Assembly (NCBI GenBank): GCA_020851375.1
Contig: JADZCV010000010.1
Span: 20,814-84,813, forward strand
Direction: 5' to 3'
DNA from: Nitrospirota bacterium
GTDB lineage: Bacteria > Nitrospirota > 9FT-COMBO-42-15 > HDB-SIOI813
Length of the DNA stretch: 64,000 nt
In this document: positions 35,409 through 44,198 of the stretch, piece after piece
How the letters are laid out: each line of letters starts with the position of its first letter
Position numbering within the stretch: position 1 is the stretch's first letter
Program-made: the position numbers and the translations under genes
Notes under the pieces: model-generated
The model's database searches: none
What the model was told of the DNA's origin: nothing
Seen by the model: only the letters and a program-made list of their open reading frames with translations

Positions 35409-35607
35409 CTGAAAATGCTCCTGTGTACCCGTCATTCCCGCAGAACCTGTCCCCGCATGATTTAAGCGGGGAGTGGGAATCCAGAACCAGGCCCCGGTCT
35501 GGATTCCCGCTTACGCGGGAATGACGTTTTCATGAACCCTGGTGAGCCCTGAGCTGTGAGCTTGTCGAACAGTCGAAGGGCTCATGACGGTTCATCTGAA
35601 AACTCAG
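35404..35607 (-). repeat. dRS3-like intergenic repeat unit
   Basis: A full-length unit in reverse orientation and the cleanest copy in the window. On the minus strand it reads AGATGAACCGTCATGAG, CCTTCGACTGTTCGACAAG, the GAGCCCTTC...GGGCTCAC stem, ATTCCC-N8-GGGAAT, the CCAGA/TCTGG stem, CCCCGC...GCGGGG, GGGAATGACGGGTAC and the end GGAGCATTTTCAGGTGAA, which contains the STAS gene start. Confidence 0.9.
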
Positions 35608-35614
35608 GCGATTC

Positions 35615-36856
35615 CTAACCGAGGAGATAGCCTTGTCCCACGGGCAGTACTATTGTGAAGTGACTTCCCTCTCCCTTTTTACTGCTTACCCTTATCTCGC
35701 CCTCATGAAGTTCCACTATCTGTCTGGCAATAGAAAGCCCAAGTCCATCCCCCCTGTGTTTCCTGACCATCTCATCAGATGAACGGTAAAATTTTTCAAA
35801 TATGTGAGTTATGTCATCTTCAGAGATGCCAATGCCGGTATCAATAATATGTATCAGGACATTCTCTGAATCTTCTTCTGCACGCAGCCTTACTGCACCG
35901 TTTTCAGGCGTATATTTGATTGCATTGCTTAAGACACTTTCTATAGCAAGCCCAATAAGTTCCTTATCAATGCTTACGGGAGTCAGATCTTCCGGTATCT
36001 GAGTCCCTGTAATAATCTTTTTATTACTTTCAGCCACTGCCTTGTTAAAGACATTTTCAATAAAGTCCCTGGTCCTTGTCATAGTCCTTGAAATAACCAG
36101 CTCTCCCATCTCTATCTTTGAAAGCCGCAGGACATTGTTAACAAGGACTGACAGTCTTGCCGCCTCTCCTTCAAGATTGCGGAGGAATTCATCTGTAAGC
36201 TCTCTGAAATTATTATTGTCATCGTGCAGCCTGGCTGAATAGGATCTTATCAGATTCAAAGGGGTTGTTATCTCCCCGGATAAATACGAAAGAAACTCTA
36301 CTTTTGCATTGTCCGCCAGCTTATGTGCAGTTACATCCTTGGCAACCAGAAGACTTCCGCCTGTATTGCCATCATCCCTGATAAGCGTCTTAAACGACAC
36401 CCGCAGGCTGCTTGAACCTGTATTAAGTTCTATGGTTTTTTCCACCAGTTTGTCTGCTGATTCAGTATTCTCAAGGACGAAGGAAAGAATTTCATTATTG
36501 TTCTGACACTCTTTGATATGCTTTCCCTTTATGTCACCTCTCTTTAAATTTACAATCTGCTCCATAATGTGGTTAATTGCAAAAACACGGTTGGAAGAAT
36601 CGAGGAGCATTATCCCGTCATTAAGATTATTCAGTACAGTTTCAATCTTACTGACCTGGTAGTAGAGCAGCTTATTGGTTAGCCTGAGATCTGCAATTAT
36701 TTCATCGCTTGAGTTTACAGCATCTTTTGCATTGCCTGATGGCAATACTGTGGCCTTTGGTTCCTGGCAACTGGAAGAAAGCATGTCCAGAGTCCTGATA
36801 AGCTCTGTGACAGGCCTTACATCTTTTAATGGTTTCAATATACCTGATATTTTCAT
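35615..36856 (-). CDS. Histidine-kinase-like protein lacking the phospho-acceptor His
   Basis: A 413-residue cytoplasmic protein. There is a PAS domain at about 70-180 (LNDGIMLLDSSNRVFAINH), a DHp-like helix pair at about 185-250 and a HATPase_c domain at about 290-405. The ATP-binding boxes look intact: N box SNAIKYTP, G1 DTGIGIS, F box FEKFYR, G2 GDGLGLS. The H box reads FLSYLSGEITTPLN, where the usual SHExRTPLN has Gly194 in place of His. The codon is GGG, not one base from CAC. The protein therefore should not autophosphorylate at the normal place. The conserved Glu195 and Thr198 remain. It has no membrane segment. A receiver partner is not found nearby. Confidence 0.85.
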   Translation of the reverse strand: MKISGILKPLKDVRPVTELIRTLDMLSSSCQEPKATVLPSGNAKDAVNSSDEIIADLRLTNKLLYYQVSKIETVLNNLNDGIMLLDSSNRVFAINHIMEQIVNLKRGDIKGKHIKECQNNNEILSFVLENTESADKLVEKTIELNTGSSSLRVSFKTLIRDDGNTGGSLLVAKDVTAHKLADNAKVEFLSYLSGEITTPLNLIRSYSARLHDDNNNFRELTDEFLRNLEGEAARLSVLVNNVLRLSKIEMGELVISRTMTRTRDFIENVFNKAVAESNKKIITGTQIPEDLTPVSIDKELIGLAIESVLSNAIKYTPENGAVRLRAEEDSENVLIHIIDTGIGISEDDITHIFEKFYRSSDEMVRKHRGDGLGLSIARQIVELHEGEIRVSSKKGEGSHFTIVLPVGQGYLLG

Positions 36857-37009
36857 ACAGTCTGTTTCGCCCCCACCCCCTCCCCTCAGAGGAGGGGCGC
36901 CGACAGTCTTTTACTCCCTCCACTTGTGGGGGGATAAGAAGAGAGAAAGAAGATAAACTTGTTTCGGCTGAATTTATATCGGTATACTTAAGGTTGGAAT
37001 TAACCGGTT

Positions 37010-38746
37010 TTAATCAATGAATTTATCGCTAAGAATTGTATCTATGGCAGTTTCCCTGACTTCCTTTGTTGCCCTGTTCTTTATTTCAACTACTCCACGA
37101 TTCACACCCTTGTCTCCCACTACTATCTGCCAGGGAATTCCAAGCAGATCAGCATCCTTAAACTTAACACCTGCCCGCTCGTCTCTGTCATCAAGGATTA
37201 CATCTGTACCCTTTTCTGCCAGTTTATTATAAATTGATAATGCTGCTTCATAAGTCTTCTCTGAACGTACATTCAATGGCAGGACTATGGTGCTGAATGG
37301 CGCAATCGCCGGAGGCCAGATAATCCCGTCCTTATCATGGTTCTGCTCTATTGCGGCAGCCATTGTCCTGCCCACGCCGATTCCATAGCATCCCATGATA
37401 ACTGGACGGGGGTTGCCCTGTACATCAAGATAAGTCGCACCCATTGCCTCACTATATTTAGTCCCGAGCTTAAATGTGTGCCCCACCTCTATCCCCCGGA
37501 CGATAAAAAGGCGCCCGGCATCACATCTCGGACAACCATCTCCCTCAGCAGCGTTCCGCACGTCTGCAAACTGATCCGGCTTGAAGTCCCGCGATAAATT
37601 CACATTTATAAGATGTACGTCCCGCTCATTACCGCCAACAATAAAATTGGACATATCCTGAACTGCTGTGTCAGCAATTACAGGCACCCCTTTGAGGCCT
37701 ACAGGACCTGAGAAACCTGAAGGAGATCCGGTTGTTTTTTCCACCTCTGATGGTTCAAGCAACTGAACATCCACACAACCAAGCAATCTGGACAATTTTG
37801 TACCGTTTAATTCATGGTCGCCCCTGAGGAGTACGGCCACCACCCTGTCATCACCCCTGACAATGAGGGTTTTGACAAGCTGCTGCGTTTTTACCTCTAA
37901 GAAGGCTGATACATCCTCGACGCTCTTCTTCCCGGGAGTCAGGCGCCTCTCCATCGGCAGCGGGGTCTTCGCCCCGGATGAACTGGACTGAGAACCCGCA
38001 ACAAATTCAGAATTGTCCGGGAGATTAATCCTGCTCTCTGCCTTTTCCATGTTTGCTGCGTAGTCACAGGAGTTACAGGATACAACAGCCTCCTCGCCCG
38101 TCTCAGCCAATACCATAAACTCATGGGAAAACTGTCCGCCGATAAGGCCTGTATCAGCCTCTACAGGTTTAAAAGTCAGCCCGCAGCGCGTAAATATATT
38201 GATATATGCATTGTACATTTTCCTGTATGATTCCTCTGCGCCTGACTGATCTGCATCAAAACTGTAGGCATCCTTCATAATAAACTCTCTTCCCCTCATC
38301 AGCCCGAATCTCGGCCTTATCTCATCCCTGAACTTTGACTGAATCTGATAAAGATTCAGAGGAAGCTGCCTGTAAGATTTGACATCATTTCTGACAATGT
38401 CAGTTACAACCTCCTCATGGGTAGGTCCAAGACAGAAATCCCTGTCGTGCCTGTCTCTAAGCCTTAGAAGCTCCTTGCCGTATTTTTCCCAGCGGCCGGT
38501 CTCCCTCCATAACTCAGCAGGCAGCACCATCGGCATAAAGATCTCCTGCGCCCCTGCCCTGTTCATCTCCTCACGGACTATATTTTCAATCTTTCTTATT
38601 ACCCTGTAGCCAAGGGGAAGGTAGTTATAGATGCCGGCAGCAAGCTTTCTTATCATGCCTGCCCTCAGCATGAGTCTGTGACTAATAACCTCTGCCTCTC
38701 CTGGATCTTCCCTTAGTGTAGGTATCAGGAGTTTCGAGTAGTACAT
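37010..38746 (-). CDS. proS: Prolyl-tRNA synthetase
   Basis: A class II synthetase charging tRNA-Pro. The 578 residues have the family start YYSKLLIPTLREDP, motif 2 (FRDEIRPRFGLMRGREFIMKDAYSF), an inserted YbaK-like editing domain (about 240-390), motif 3 (GCYGIGVGRTMAAAIEQNHD), and the C-terminal anticodon-binding domain. This is the long, bacterial ProS with editing. The start overlaps the end of ispG by 22 bases, so the two are linked in one operon. Confidence 0.97.
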   Translation of the reverse strand: MYYSKLLIPTLREDPGEAEVISHRLMLRAGMIRKLAAGIYNYLPLGYRVIRKIENIVREEMNRAGAQEIFMPMVLPAELWRETGRWEKYGKELLRLRDRHDRDFCLGPTHEEVVTDIVRNDVKSYRQLPLNLYQIQSKFRDEIRPRFGLMRGREFIMKDAYSFDADQSGAEESYRKMYNAYINIFTRCGLTFKPVEADTGLIGGQFSHEFMVLAETGEEAVVSCNSCDYAANMEKAESRINLPDNSEFVAGSQSSSSGAKTPLPMERRLTPGKKSVEDVSAFLEVKTQQLVKTLIVRGDDRVVAVLLRGDHELNGTKLSRLLGCVDVQLLEPSEVEKTTGSPSGFSGPVGLKGVPVIADTAVQDMSNFIVGGNERDVHLINVNLSRDFKPDQFADVRNAAEGDGCPRCDAGRLFIVRGIEVGHTFKLGTKYSEAMGATYLDVQGNPRPVIMGCYGIGVGRTMAAAIEQNHDKDGIIWPPAIAPFSTIVLPLNVRSEKTYEAALSIYNKLAEKGTDVILDDRDERAGVKFKDADLLGIPWQIVVGDKGVNRGVVEIKNRATKEVRETAIDTILSDKFID

Positions 38747-39792
38747 ATATCTTCCACCTCTTTGACAAGTGCATCCACAAGTTCATCCTCTCTCAACTTC
38801 CTCACTATTTCGCCTCCCCTGAACAGGATTCCGGCACCTTTTCCACCTGCTATCCCGACATCGGATTCCTTTCCTTCACCTATGCCATTTACAATACACC
38901 CAAGAATAGATACATTAACCGGAAGGGTTATATAAGAGAGTCTCTTCTCCACTTCAGTCGCAATCTTTTCAAGATTAATCTCCATCCTGCCGCATGTCGG
39001 GCAGGAAATAATATTGACCCCCCTGTGTCTCAGATTAAGGGCCTTTAATATTTCATAAGCCACCCTGACCTCTTCAACCGGGTCTGCTGTAAGCGACACC
39101 CTTACGGTATCCCCGATGCCCTCTGACAGGAGCATCCCTATACCAATGGCAGACTTTACTGTTCCTGACAAAAGCGGTCCTGCCTCTGAAACACCGATAT
39201 GCAGAGGATAGTCTGACTTCTCTGAAAAAAGTCTGTATGCATCAAGTGTCATCTGTACACCGGATGCCTTTAACGAAACCTTGATTTCATGAAAATCAAG
39301 ATCTTCAAGTATTTTTACATGCCTTAACGCCGATTCCACCATAGCTTCAGCAACAGGATGGCCATACTTCTTTATCAGGTCTTCCTCGAGAGAACCGGCA
39401 TTTACACCTATCCTTATCGGGACACCCCCGGATTTGGCAGCCTGTACAACCTCCCTTATCCTGTCACGGGAGCCGATGTTGCCTGGATTGAGCCTGAGAC
39501 CATCAACACCGTTGTCAATTGCAGTTAGTGCGAGGCGGTAGTCGAAGTGGATATCAGCAATAAGCGGAATACAAATAGACTTCTTAATATCTGCAAGTGC
39601 TGCCGCAGCATCTTTGTCCGGCACTGCAACCCTGATGATTTCACACCCTGTATCCTCAAGCCGTCTTATCTGGGCAACCGTAGAGCTGACATCCCTTGTG
39701 TCCGTGTTTGTCATGGATTGGACAACAACAGGAGCCCCGCCGCCAATCAAAACATTCCCAACCCTGATCTGCCTTGTCTTCCTGCGCTTCAT
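38725..39792 (-). CDS. ispG: 4-hydroxy-3-methylbut-2-enyl-diphosphate synthase IspG
   Basis: A [4Fe-4S] enzyme that makes HMBPP from MEcPP in the MEP isoprenoid pathway. The 355 residues have the start RKTRQIRVGNVLIGGGAPVVVQSMTNTDT, a TIM-barrel (IPLIADIHFDYRLALTAI, LRLNPGNIG) and the C-terminal cluster cysteines in ISCPTCGR and GCIVNGIGE. The start is taken at the ATG at 39792, in TATTTTCAGATGAAG at the end of a TTTGTGTCC repeat. A GTG at 39816 is an alternative read from repeat. It shares an operon with dxr, another MEP gene. Confidence 0.96.
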   Translation of the reverse strand: MKRRKTRQIRVGNVLIGGGAPVVVQSMTNTDTRDVSSTVAQIRRLEDTGCEIIRVAVPDKDAAAALADIKKSICIPLIADIHFDYRLALTAIDNGVDGLRLNPGNIGSRDRIREVVQAAKSGGVPIRIGVNAGSLEEDLIKKYGHPVAEAMVESALRHVKILEDLDFHEIKVSLKASGVQMTLDAYRLFSEKSDYPLHIGVSEAGPLLSGTVKSAIGIGMLLSEGIGDTVRVSLTADPVEEVRVAYEILKALNLRHRGVNIISCPTCGRMEINLEKIATEVEKRLSYITLPVNVSILGCIVNGIGEGKESDVGIAGGKGAGILFRGGEIVRKLREDELVDALVKEVEDICTTRNS

Positions 39793-39838
39793 CTGAAAAT
39801 ACCCGTTAATTACCACAAAGACACAAAGGACACAAAGA
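39790..39838 (-). repeat. TTTGTGTCC-rich repeat leading into ispG
   Basis: On the minus strand TTTGTGTCCTTTGTGTCTTT is followed by GTGGTAATTAACGGGTATTTTCAGATGAAG. It is nearly identical to 13639-13690. The end contains the ispG start (ATG here instead of GTG). Confidence 0.75.
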
Positions 39839-39870
39839 ATTATATTTTAGATTCATAATCCAATATTACA

Positions 39871-39923
39871 GTCATTCCCACGGAACCTGTCCCCGCAGGA
39901 TTTAAGCGGGGAGCGGGAATGAC
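39871..39923 (-). repeat. Shortened dRS3-like repeat core
   Basis: A 53-base remnant with GTCATTCCC...GGGAATGAC at the two ends and the CCCCGC...GCGGGG hairpin inside. The other hairpins of the full unit are missing. It lies between ispG and rseP. Confidence 0.8.
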
Positions 39924-39960
39924 GCTTTTTTGAACTGTCATCCGATAATTCCTTCGCAAA

Positions 39961-41259
39961 CTACCTGAACACCCTGAGTATATCATTATATGAAACAATA
40001 ATTATCAGCAGTATCAGCACGGCAAAGCCGACTGTCTGCGCAACCTCCATAGTCTTCCTGCTCAACGGGCTACCCTTGATCTTCTCAATTAAGAGGAATA
40101 CAACCCATCCTCCATCCAGCACTGGTATTGGGAGAAGATTGAGTATCCCAAGCTGCAGACTCAGAAATGCAAGAAAGGCGATTAGATCGGAAAACCCGGA
40201 TTGTGCCGCCTCTCCGGTTAGCTTTGCGATCATAATAGGCCCGCCGAGTGTCTCGATAGAGATATTCATTGATACCAGCCTCTTCAATACATCAAACGTC
40301 AGCATGGTCAATTCCAGCGCCTTGGACAGCCCATGTTTTATCGAGTCACTGAAACCGAATTTTCTGACTATACTCTCCTGCTGATTCATGATACCGATGA
40401 TGCCATATCCGGCCGCATTATCCTTTACAGGTGTTACTTTTGCAGTAATCCTGTCATCACCCCTCTTGACTGTAAGGGCAAGCTCCTTTCCTGCACTGGA
40501 CCTTATGAACAATGAAACCTGGTACCAGTTAAAAACAGGATCGCTGTTAATCTCAACAATGGTATCACCTGCCATAAGACCTGCACGCTCTGCAGGAAAC
40601 CCCTTGCTCACCTTTCCTATGATTGCAGGCATATCAGGAAGCATCCCTGCAAAACCGCTGCCTCCCCCTCTGACAGCGCCATCACCTTTAAGAAGAACAT
40701 CATGAACATTGCCTGCTCTATCCACATCAAGTTTTAACCCAAGCTCAGGTTTTGTAGATATTACAGTTGCCACATCTTCCCAATCTGACATGGGCTTTCC
40801 GTCAATCCTGACGATACGGTCTCCGGCCATAATACCGGCAACCTGGGCAGGGGAACCTTCTTCAAGCCAGGCAACTACAGGGGCCTTCTCCAGGTATGCA
40901 GGCATCTTAATCCCTATCAGATAAACCAGCGGCATTAACAGGAAGGCAATGACAATGTTCATCACAGGCCCCGCAAGCACAACAGAGGCACGGGCGCCTA
41001 CGCTCTTTGCCGGAAACTCATCAGGGGCCATAGTCGCCTCTTCCAGGTTCTCACCAGCCATCTTTACATATCCGCCAAGCGGGAGCGCTGATATCAGATA
41101 TTCTGTATCGCCAACCTTCCTGCCGACTATTTTGGGACCAAAACCGAGGGAGAACTTCAACACCCTTATCCCCTTTAACCTTGCCATGATAAAGTGGCCA
41201 AACTCATGAACAAATATCAATATTCCAAGACAAATTGTAAATATTATTACTGTATACAT
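39961..41259 (-). CDS. rseP: Site-2 membrane metalloprotease RseP
   Basis: A 432-residue inner-membrane zinc protease (M50) that cleaves transmembrane anti-sigma factors and signal-peptide remnants. The zinc site is HEFGH in FVHEFGHFIMARLKG near the N-terminus, and the third ligand lies in NLLPIPVLDGG near the C-terminus. Two PDZ domains (EGSPAQVAGIMAGDRIVRIDG and KGFPAERAGLMAGDTIVEINS) lie in the periplasmic middle. It has the usual placement between dxr and ispG. Confidence 0.96.
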   Translation of the reverse strand: MYTVIIFTICLGILIFVHEFGHFIMARLKGIRVLKFSLGFGPKIVGRKVGDTEYLISALPLGGYVKMAGENLEEATMAPDEFPAKSVGARASVVLAGPVMNIVIAFLLMPLVYLIGIKMPAYLEKAPVVAWLEEGSPAQVAGIMAGDRIVRIDGKPMSDWEDVATVISTKPELGLKLDVDRAGNVHDVLLKGDGAVRGGGSGFAGMLPDMPAIIGKVSKGFPAERAGLMAGDTIVEINSDPVFNWYQVSLFIRSSAGKELALTVKRGDDRITAKVTPVKDNAAGYGIIGIMNQQESIVRKFGFSDSIKHGLSKALELTMLTFDVLKRLVSMNISIETLGGPIMIAKLTGEAAQSGFSDLIAFLAFLSLQLGILNLLPIPVLDGGWVVFLLIEKIKGSPLSRKTMEVAQTVGFAVLILLIIIVSYNDILRVFR

Positions 41260-41274
41260 TTAATCTCCCTCACT

Positions 41275-42435
41275 TCACTTAACTAATGTACATGCCCTGC
41301 GCTCTGCCTCCTGCCGCGCCCAACCATCAGCTATCAGCACATCCTCAATATTTTTAACTGCTACAACTGAATGACTTAGCATAGTGTCGCCCACGATCCT
41401 TTCTATGTCAAGAAATCCGATCCTGCCGTCCAGGAATGCCCGAACAGCAACCTCATTTGATGAATTAAGAACAGCAGGCATAGATCCGCCGGTCCTTATT
41501 GCGTCAAATGCGTATGCCAGGCACGGGAACTCCTTAAAATCCGGATTCCCAAAGGTAAGAGTGCCTGTCCTGGCAAGATCAAGTCGCTGCATTACGAGGT
41601 CCAACCTCTCGGGATAGCTTAGTGAATAGGCTATCGGGATACGCATGTCCGGTATTCCCATCTGGGATAAGACAGATCCATCCCTGAATTCCACCATAGA
41701 ATGTATTATGCTCTGCGGATGTATAACCACCTCTATCTGATTAACCGAGACATCAAACAGCCACCGTGCTTCTATAACCTCAAGCCCTTTATTCATCAGT
41801 GTTGCAGAATCTATCGTAACCTTTGCTCCCATATTCCAGTTCGGATGTTTCAGTGCATCCTCAATAGTAACCTTTTTCCTTTCATCATATGATGTATTAA
41901 GAAAAGGTCCCCCTGATGCCGTTAAAATAATCTTGTGCAGGTCCTCCCGTCTTCCGCATTCCATCACCTGAAATATGGCGCTGTGCTCACTGTCTACAGG
42001 CAGTAATTTTACGCCCCTCTCTTCAGCCTCTCCCGTAACAATCTCACCTGCCATGACCATAGTCTCTTTATTTGCAAGGGCTATTGTCTTGCCGGCCTTG
42101 ATAGCAGATAATGTAGGGATAAGACCGGCTGAGCCTGAGACTGCAGATACGACGATATCAGCATCATCTATAGTAGCGGCCTGTATAAGACCCTCAACGC
42201 CTGATAATACCCTGACTTCAAGATCACCACACCTGTCTTTCAGCGCCCTGGCAGCCTGCCTATTGTTTAGAGAGACAATGGAGGGCCTGAAACGCCTGAT
42301 CTGCGCCTCCAGCTTCTCAATGTTCTCACAGGCAGAAAGGGCTGAGACCCTGAACCTGTCCGGGAACATGGCAATCACATCGAGTGTACTGCAACCTATT
42401 GAACCTGTTGAACCGAGAATAGATATATTTTTCAT
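41275..42435 (-). CDS. dxr: 1-deoxy-D-xylulose-5-phosphate reductoisomerase
   Basis: DXR converts DXP to MEP with NADPH, the committed step of the pathway that IspG ends. The 386 residues start with the NADPH fold (ISILGSTGSIGCSTLDVI). They include the metal-binding acidic residues in LLPVDSEHSAIFQ and NPNWNMGAK-like HPNWNMGAKVTIDSATLMNKGLEVIEARWLF, with HPQSIIHSMVEF. All the catalytic motifs are intact. It lies 9 bases from cdsA and 15 from rseP. Confidence 0.97.
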   Translation of the reverse strand: MKNISILGSTGSIGCSTLDVIAMFPDRFRVSALSACENIEKLEAQIRRFRPSIVSLNNRQAARALKDRCGDLEVRVLSGVEGLIQAATIDDADIVVSAVSGSAGLIPTLSAIKAGKTIALANKETMVMAGEIVTGEAEERGVKLLPVDSEHSAIFQVMECGRREDLHKIILTASGGPFLNTSYDERKKVTIEDALKHPNWNMGAKVTIDSATLMNKGLEVIEARWLFDVSVNQIEVVIHPQSIIHSMVEFRDGSVLSQMGIPDMRIPIAYSLSYPERLDLVMQRLDLARTGTLTFGNPDFKEFPCLAYAFDAIRTGGSMPAVLNSSNEVAVRAFLDGRIGFLDIERIVGDTMLSHSVVAVKNIEDVLIADGWARQEAERRACTLVK

Positions 42436-42443
42436 CTGGAATT

Positions 42444-43268
42444 TTATACGGAAGCCATTGCCGCTTCAGGAACAAAATATATTACATAATAATAAAACAG
42501 AGGCAGGGTAAAAATAATACTGTCCACCCTGTCAAGCAGACCGCCGTGAGCCGGCAGCAGTGAGCCTGAATCTTTAACGCCGGCGCTCCTTTTCAGCATA
42601 GATTCAGAGAGGTCCCCGATCTGGCTGATGATGCCAAAAACTATTCCCATAAACAGGGTATTATTTATTGTCAGCTCCGGAAGAAACAGCCATCTTGCAA
42701 ATAATGCCGCCAGAATGCACGAGATGACGCCTCCGATAGCACCCTCTACAGTCTTGCCCGGACTTATGGCAGGAGACAACTTGTGTCTGCCAAGGTTCCT
42801 GCCTGTATAATACGCCCCTGTATCTACACCCCAGGTAACAATTAATATAAAAAATACAAGGTTCTGGCCATTTGACAGGCCCCGCAATGGAATCAGATGA
42901 GCAAGCGGCCACGCAACATACATTACACCGAATATTATCACAGAAACCGCTGTAACTGAATCGCCAATATTTGCCTTAAAAAATATGAAGCATGTCAGAC
43001 AGAGAATGACCATCGCAGTCAATGCAACTCCCCTCATCTCAAACAGATGCCTGTCTGCATAAAATGAGAAAAGGAGCATAACGCCGAACAAAAGACCAAT
43101 TAACGGAAAAATGCTGAATGATTTATAATAGAATTTATAGAACTCATACTGTCCGATCAGTACCAGCAGTGTCAGAAAGAGGAGGAACAGTACGGGGGGG
43201 AAATACCTGACAACAGCATATATAAGCGGAATCAGTACTAATGCAGTTAATACTCTCTTTCCTCCCAT
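42444..43268 (-). CDS. cdsA: Phosphatidate cytidylyltransferase CdsA
   Basis: A 274-residue polytopic enzyme that makes CDP-diacylglycerol, the precursor of membrane phospholipids. It has about eight hydrophobic segments. The signature near the C-terminus is SMLKRSAGVKDSGSLLPAHGGLLDRVDSI, which matches the CDS consensus with the conserved KD and GGxLDRxDS. It starts on the last base of uppS (1-base overlap), a common gene pair. Confidence 0.96.
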   Translation of the reverse strand: MGGKRVLTALVLIPLIYAVVRYFPPVLFLLFLTLLVLIGQYEFYKFYYKSFSIFPLIGLLFGVMLLFSFYADRHLFEMRGVALTAMVILCLTCFIFFKANIGDSVTAVSVIIFGVMYVAWPLAHLIPLRGLSNGQNLVFFILIVTWGVDTGAYYTGRNLGRHKLSPAISPGKTVEGAIGGVISCILAALFARWLFLPELTINNTLFMGIVFGIISQIGDLSESMLKRSAGVKDSGSLLPAHGGLLDRVDSIIFTLPLFYYYVIYFVPEAAMASV

Positions 43269-44086
43269 CAGATCGCCCGGGAAATCCCGCTTTGAACCAT
43301 GCCAAACCGCCTTTCCCTCTGCTGGTAATCAAGTATTGCCAGAAGAAGATCCTGCCGTCTGAAATCAGGCCATAGCGTCTTTGTAAAATACAGTTCCGTA
43401 TATGCCATCTGCCAGAGGAGGAAGTTGCTGACACGGGTCTCGCCGCTTGTCCTTATCATAAGGTCGGGGTCCGGCAGGCCTCTGGTGTATAAATAATCTG
43501 AAAATGTCCTGCTGGTAATATCCTGAGGCATTAATATGCCTGTTGCCACATCATTTGCAATATTCCTTACAGCTTCAACAATCTCAGACCGTCCGCCATA
43601 ACTAAGGGCTACATTAAGTGTCATTGCCCCGTTGTCAGCCGTCTCCACCGTCACTTTTCTGAGCCATCTCTGGACTGAATCCGGTAGTTTGTCGGTCTGT
43701 CCTATGGTCATAAACCTTATATCATTGTCCATTAAGGTCTTTAATTCCTTCCTTAGAAACTCCTCGAGGAACATCATAAGTGTGCGGACTTCCAGCTCCG
43801 GTCTTTTCCAGTTTTCTGCTGAAAATGCATATATCGTTAAAACCTTTACCCCGATCTCACGGCAGCAGGTAACTATATCCCGAACAGACTTAATCCCTTC
43901 CCTGTGGCCGGCAAGCCGCAGGAAGCCACGATTGCGGGCCCACCGCCCGTTTCCATCCATAATAATGGCAATATGACGCGGCAGCCTCTCTTTATCCACC
44001 AACTCAAGCAACTCCTGATAAGTAAGGCTGCCGGGATCAGAATTATTTTCTTCCCTTCCAAACATATTAATTAACGCCCTTTTCAT
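43268..44086 (-). CDS. uppS: Undecaprenyl diphosphate synthase
   Basis: A cis-prenyl transferase that builds the C55 lipid carrier for cell-wall polymers. The 272 residues include the catalytic Asp in IAIIMDGNGRWARNRG, the substrate-binding blocks TIYAFSAENWKRP and LPDPDLMIRTSGETRVSNFLLWQMAYTELYF. About 30 residues precede the usual N-terminus, but a start at the ATG at 44086 leaves no nearer convincing alternative. It is the first gene of the uppS-cdsA-dxr-rseP-ispG-proS set. Confidence 0.96.
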   Translation of the reverse strand: MKRALINMFGREENNSDPGSLTYQELLELVDKERLPRHIAIIMDGNGRWARNRGFLRLAGHREGIKSVRDIVTCCREIGVKVLTIYAFSAENWKRPELEVRTLMMFLEEFLRKELKTLMDNDIRFMTIGQTDKLPDSVQRWLRKVTVETADNGAMTLNVALSYGGRSEIVEAVRNIANDVATGILMPQDITSRTFSDYLYTRGLPDPDLMIRTSGETRVSNFLLWQMAYTELYFTKTLWPDFRRQDLLLAILDYQQRERRFGMVQSGISRAI

Positions 44087-44105
44087 GAAGAAACCCTAAT
44101 CCTGA

Positions 44106-44134
44106 ATATTATTATCTTGACAGCGGAAAGTCAA
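44106..44134 (-). promoter_or_regulatory. Putative promoter of the uppS operon
   Basis: On the minus strand TTGACT (44129-44134) and TAATAT (44106-44111) have a 17-base spacer. The two hexamers are the same as in the gspC promoter (3312-3341). Transcription would start about 10-15 bases before the uppS ATG. Confidence 0.45.
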
Positions 44135-44174
44135 ATAATTTGAAAGGATAATTTGAAACGACAATAATTTGAAA
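44135..44174. repeat. Three spaced copies of ATAATTTGAAA
   Basis: ATAATTTGAAA occurs at 44135-44145, 44148-44158 and 44164-44174, spaced 13 and 16 bases apart, directly upstream of the -35 box of the uppS promoter. This could be an UP-type or regulator site, or simple local duplication. Confidence 0.7.
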
Positions 44175-44198
44175 TGGCAATGAGATGAAGGAAACTGC

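Noticed and set aside
36857..37009. The CCCCTCC...GGAGGGG palindrome at 36885-36900 as a terminator of proS
   Set aside because: The arms are only about 7 bases and no T-run follows on the minus strand; the support is too weak to list.
41975..42511. A 178-residue plus-strand frame
   Set aside because: It is the shadow of dxr; the minus-strand protein is a clear family member.
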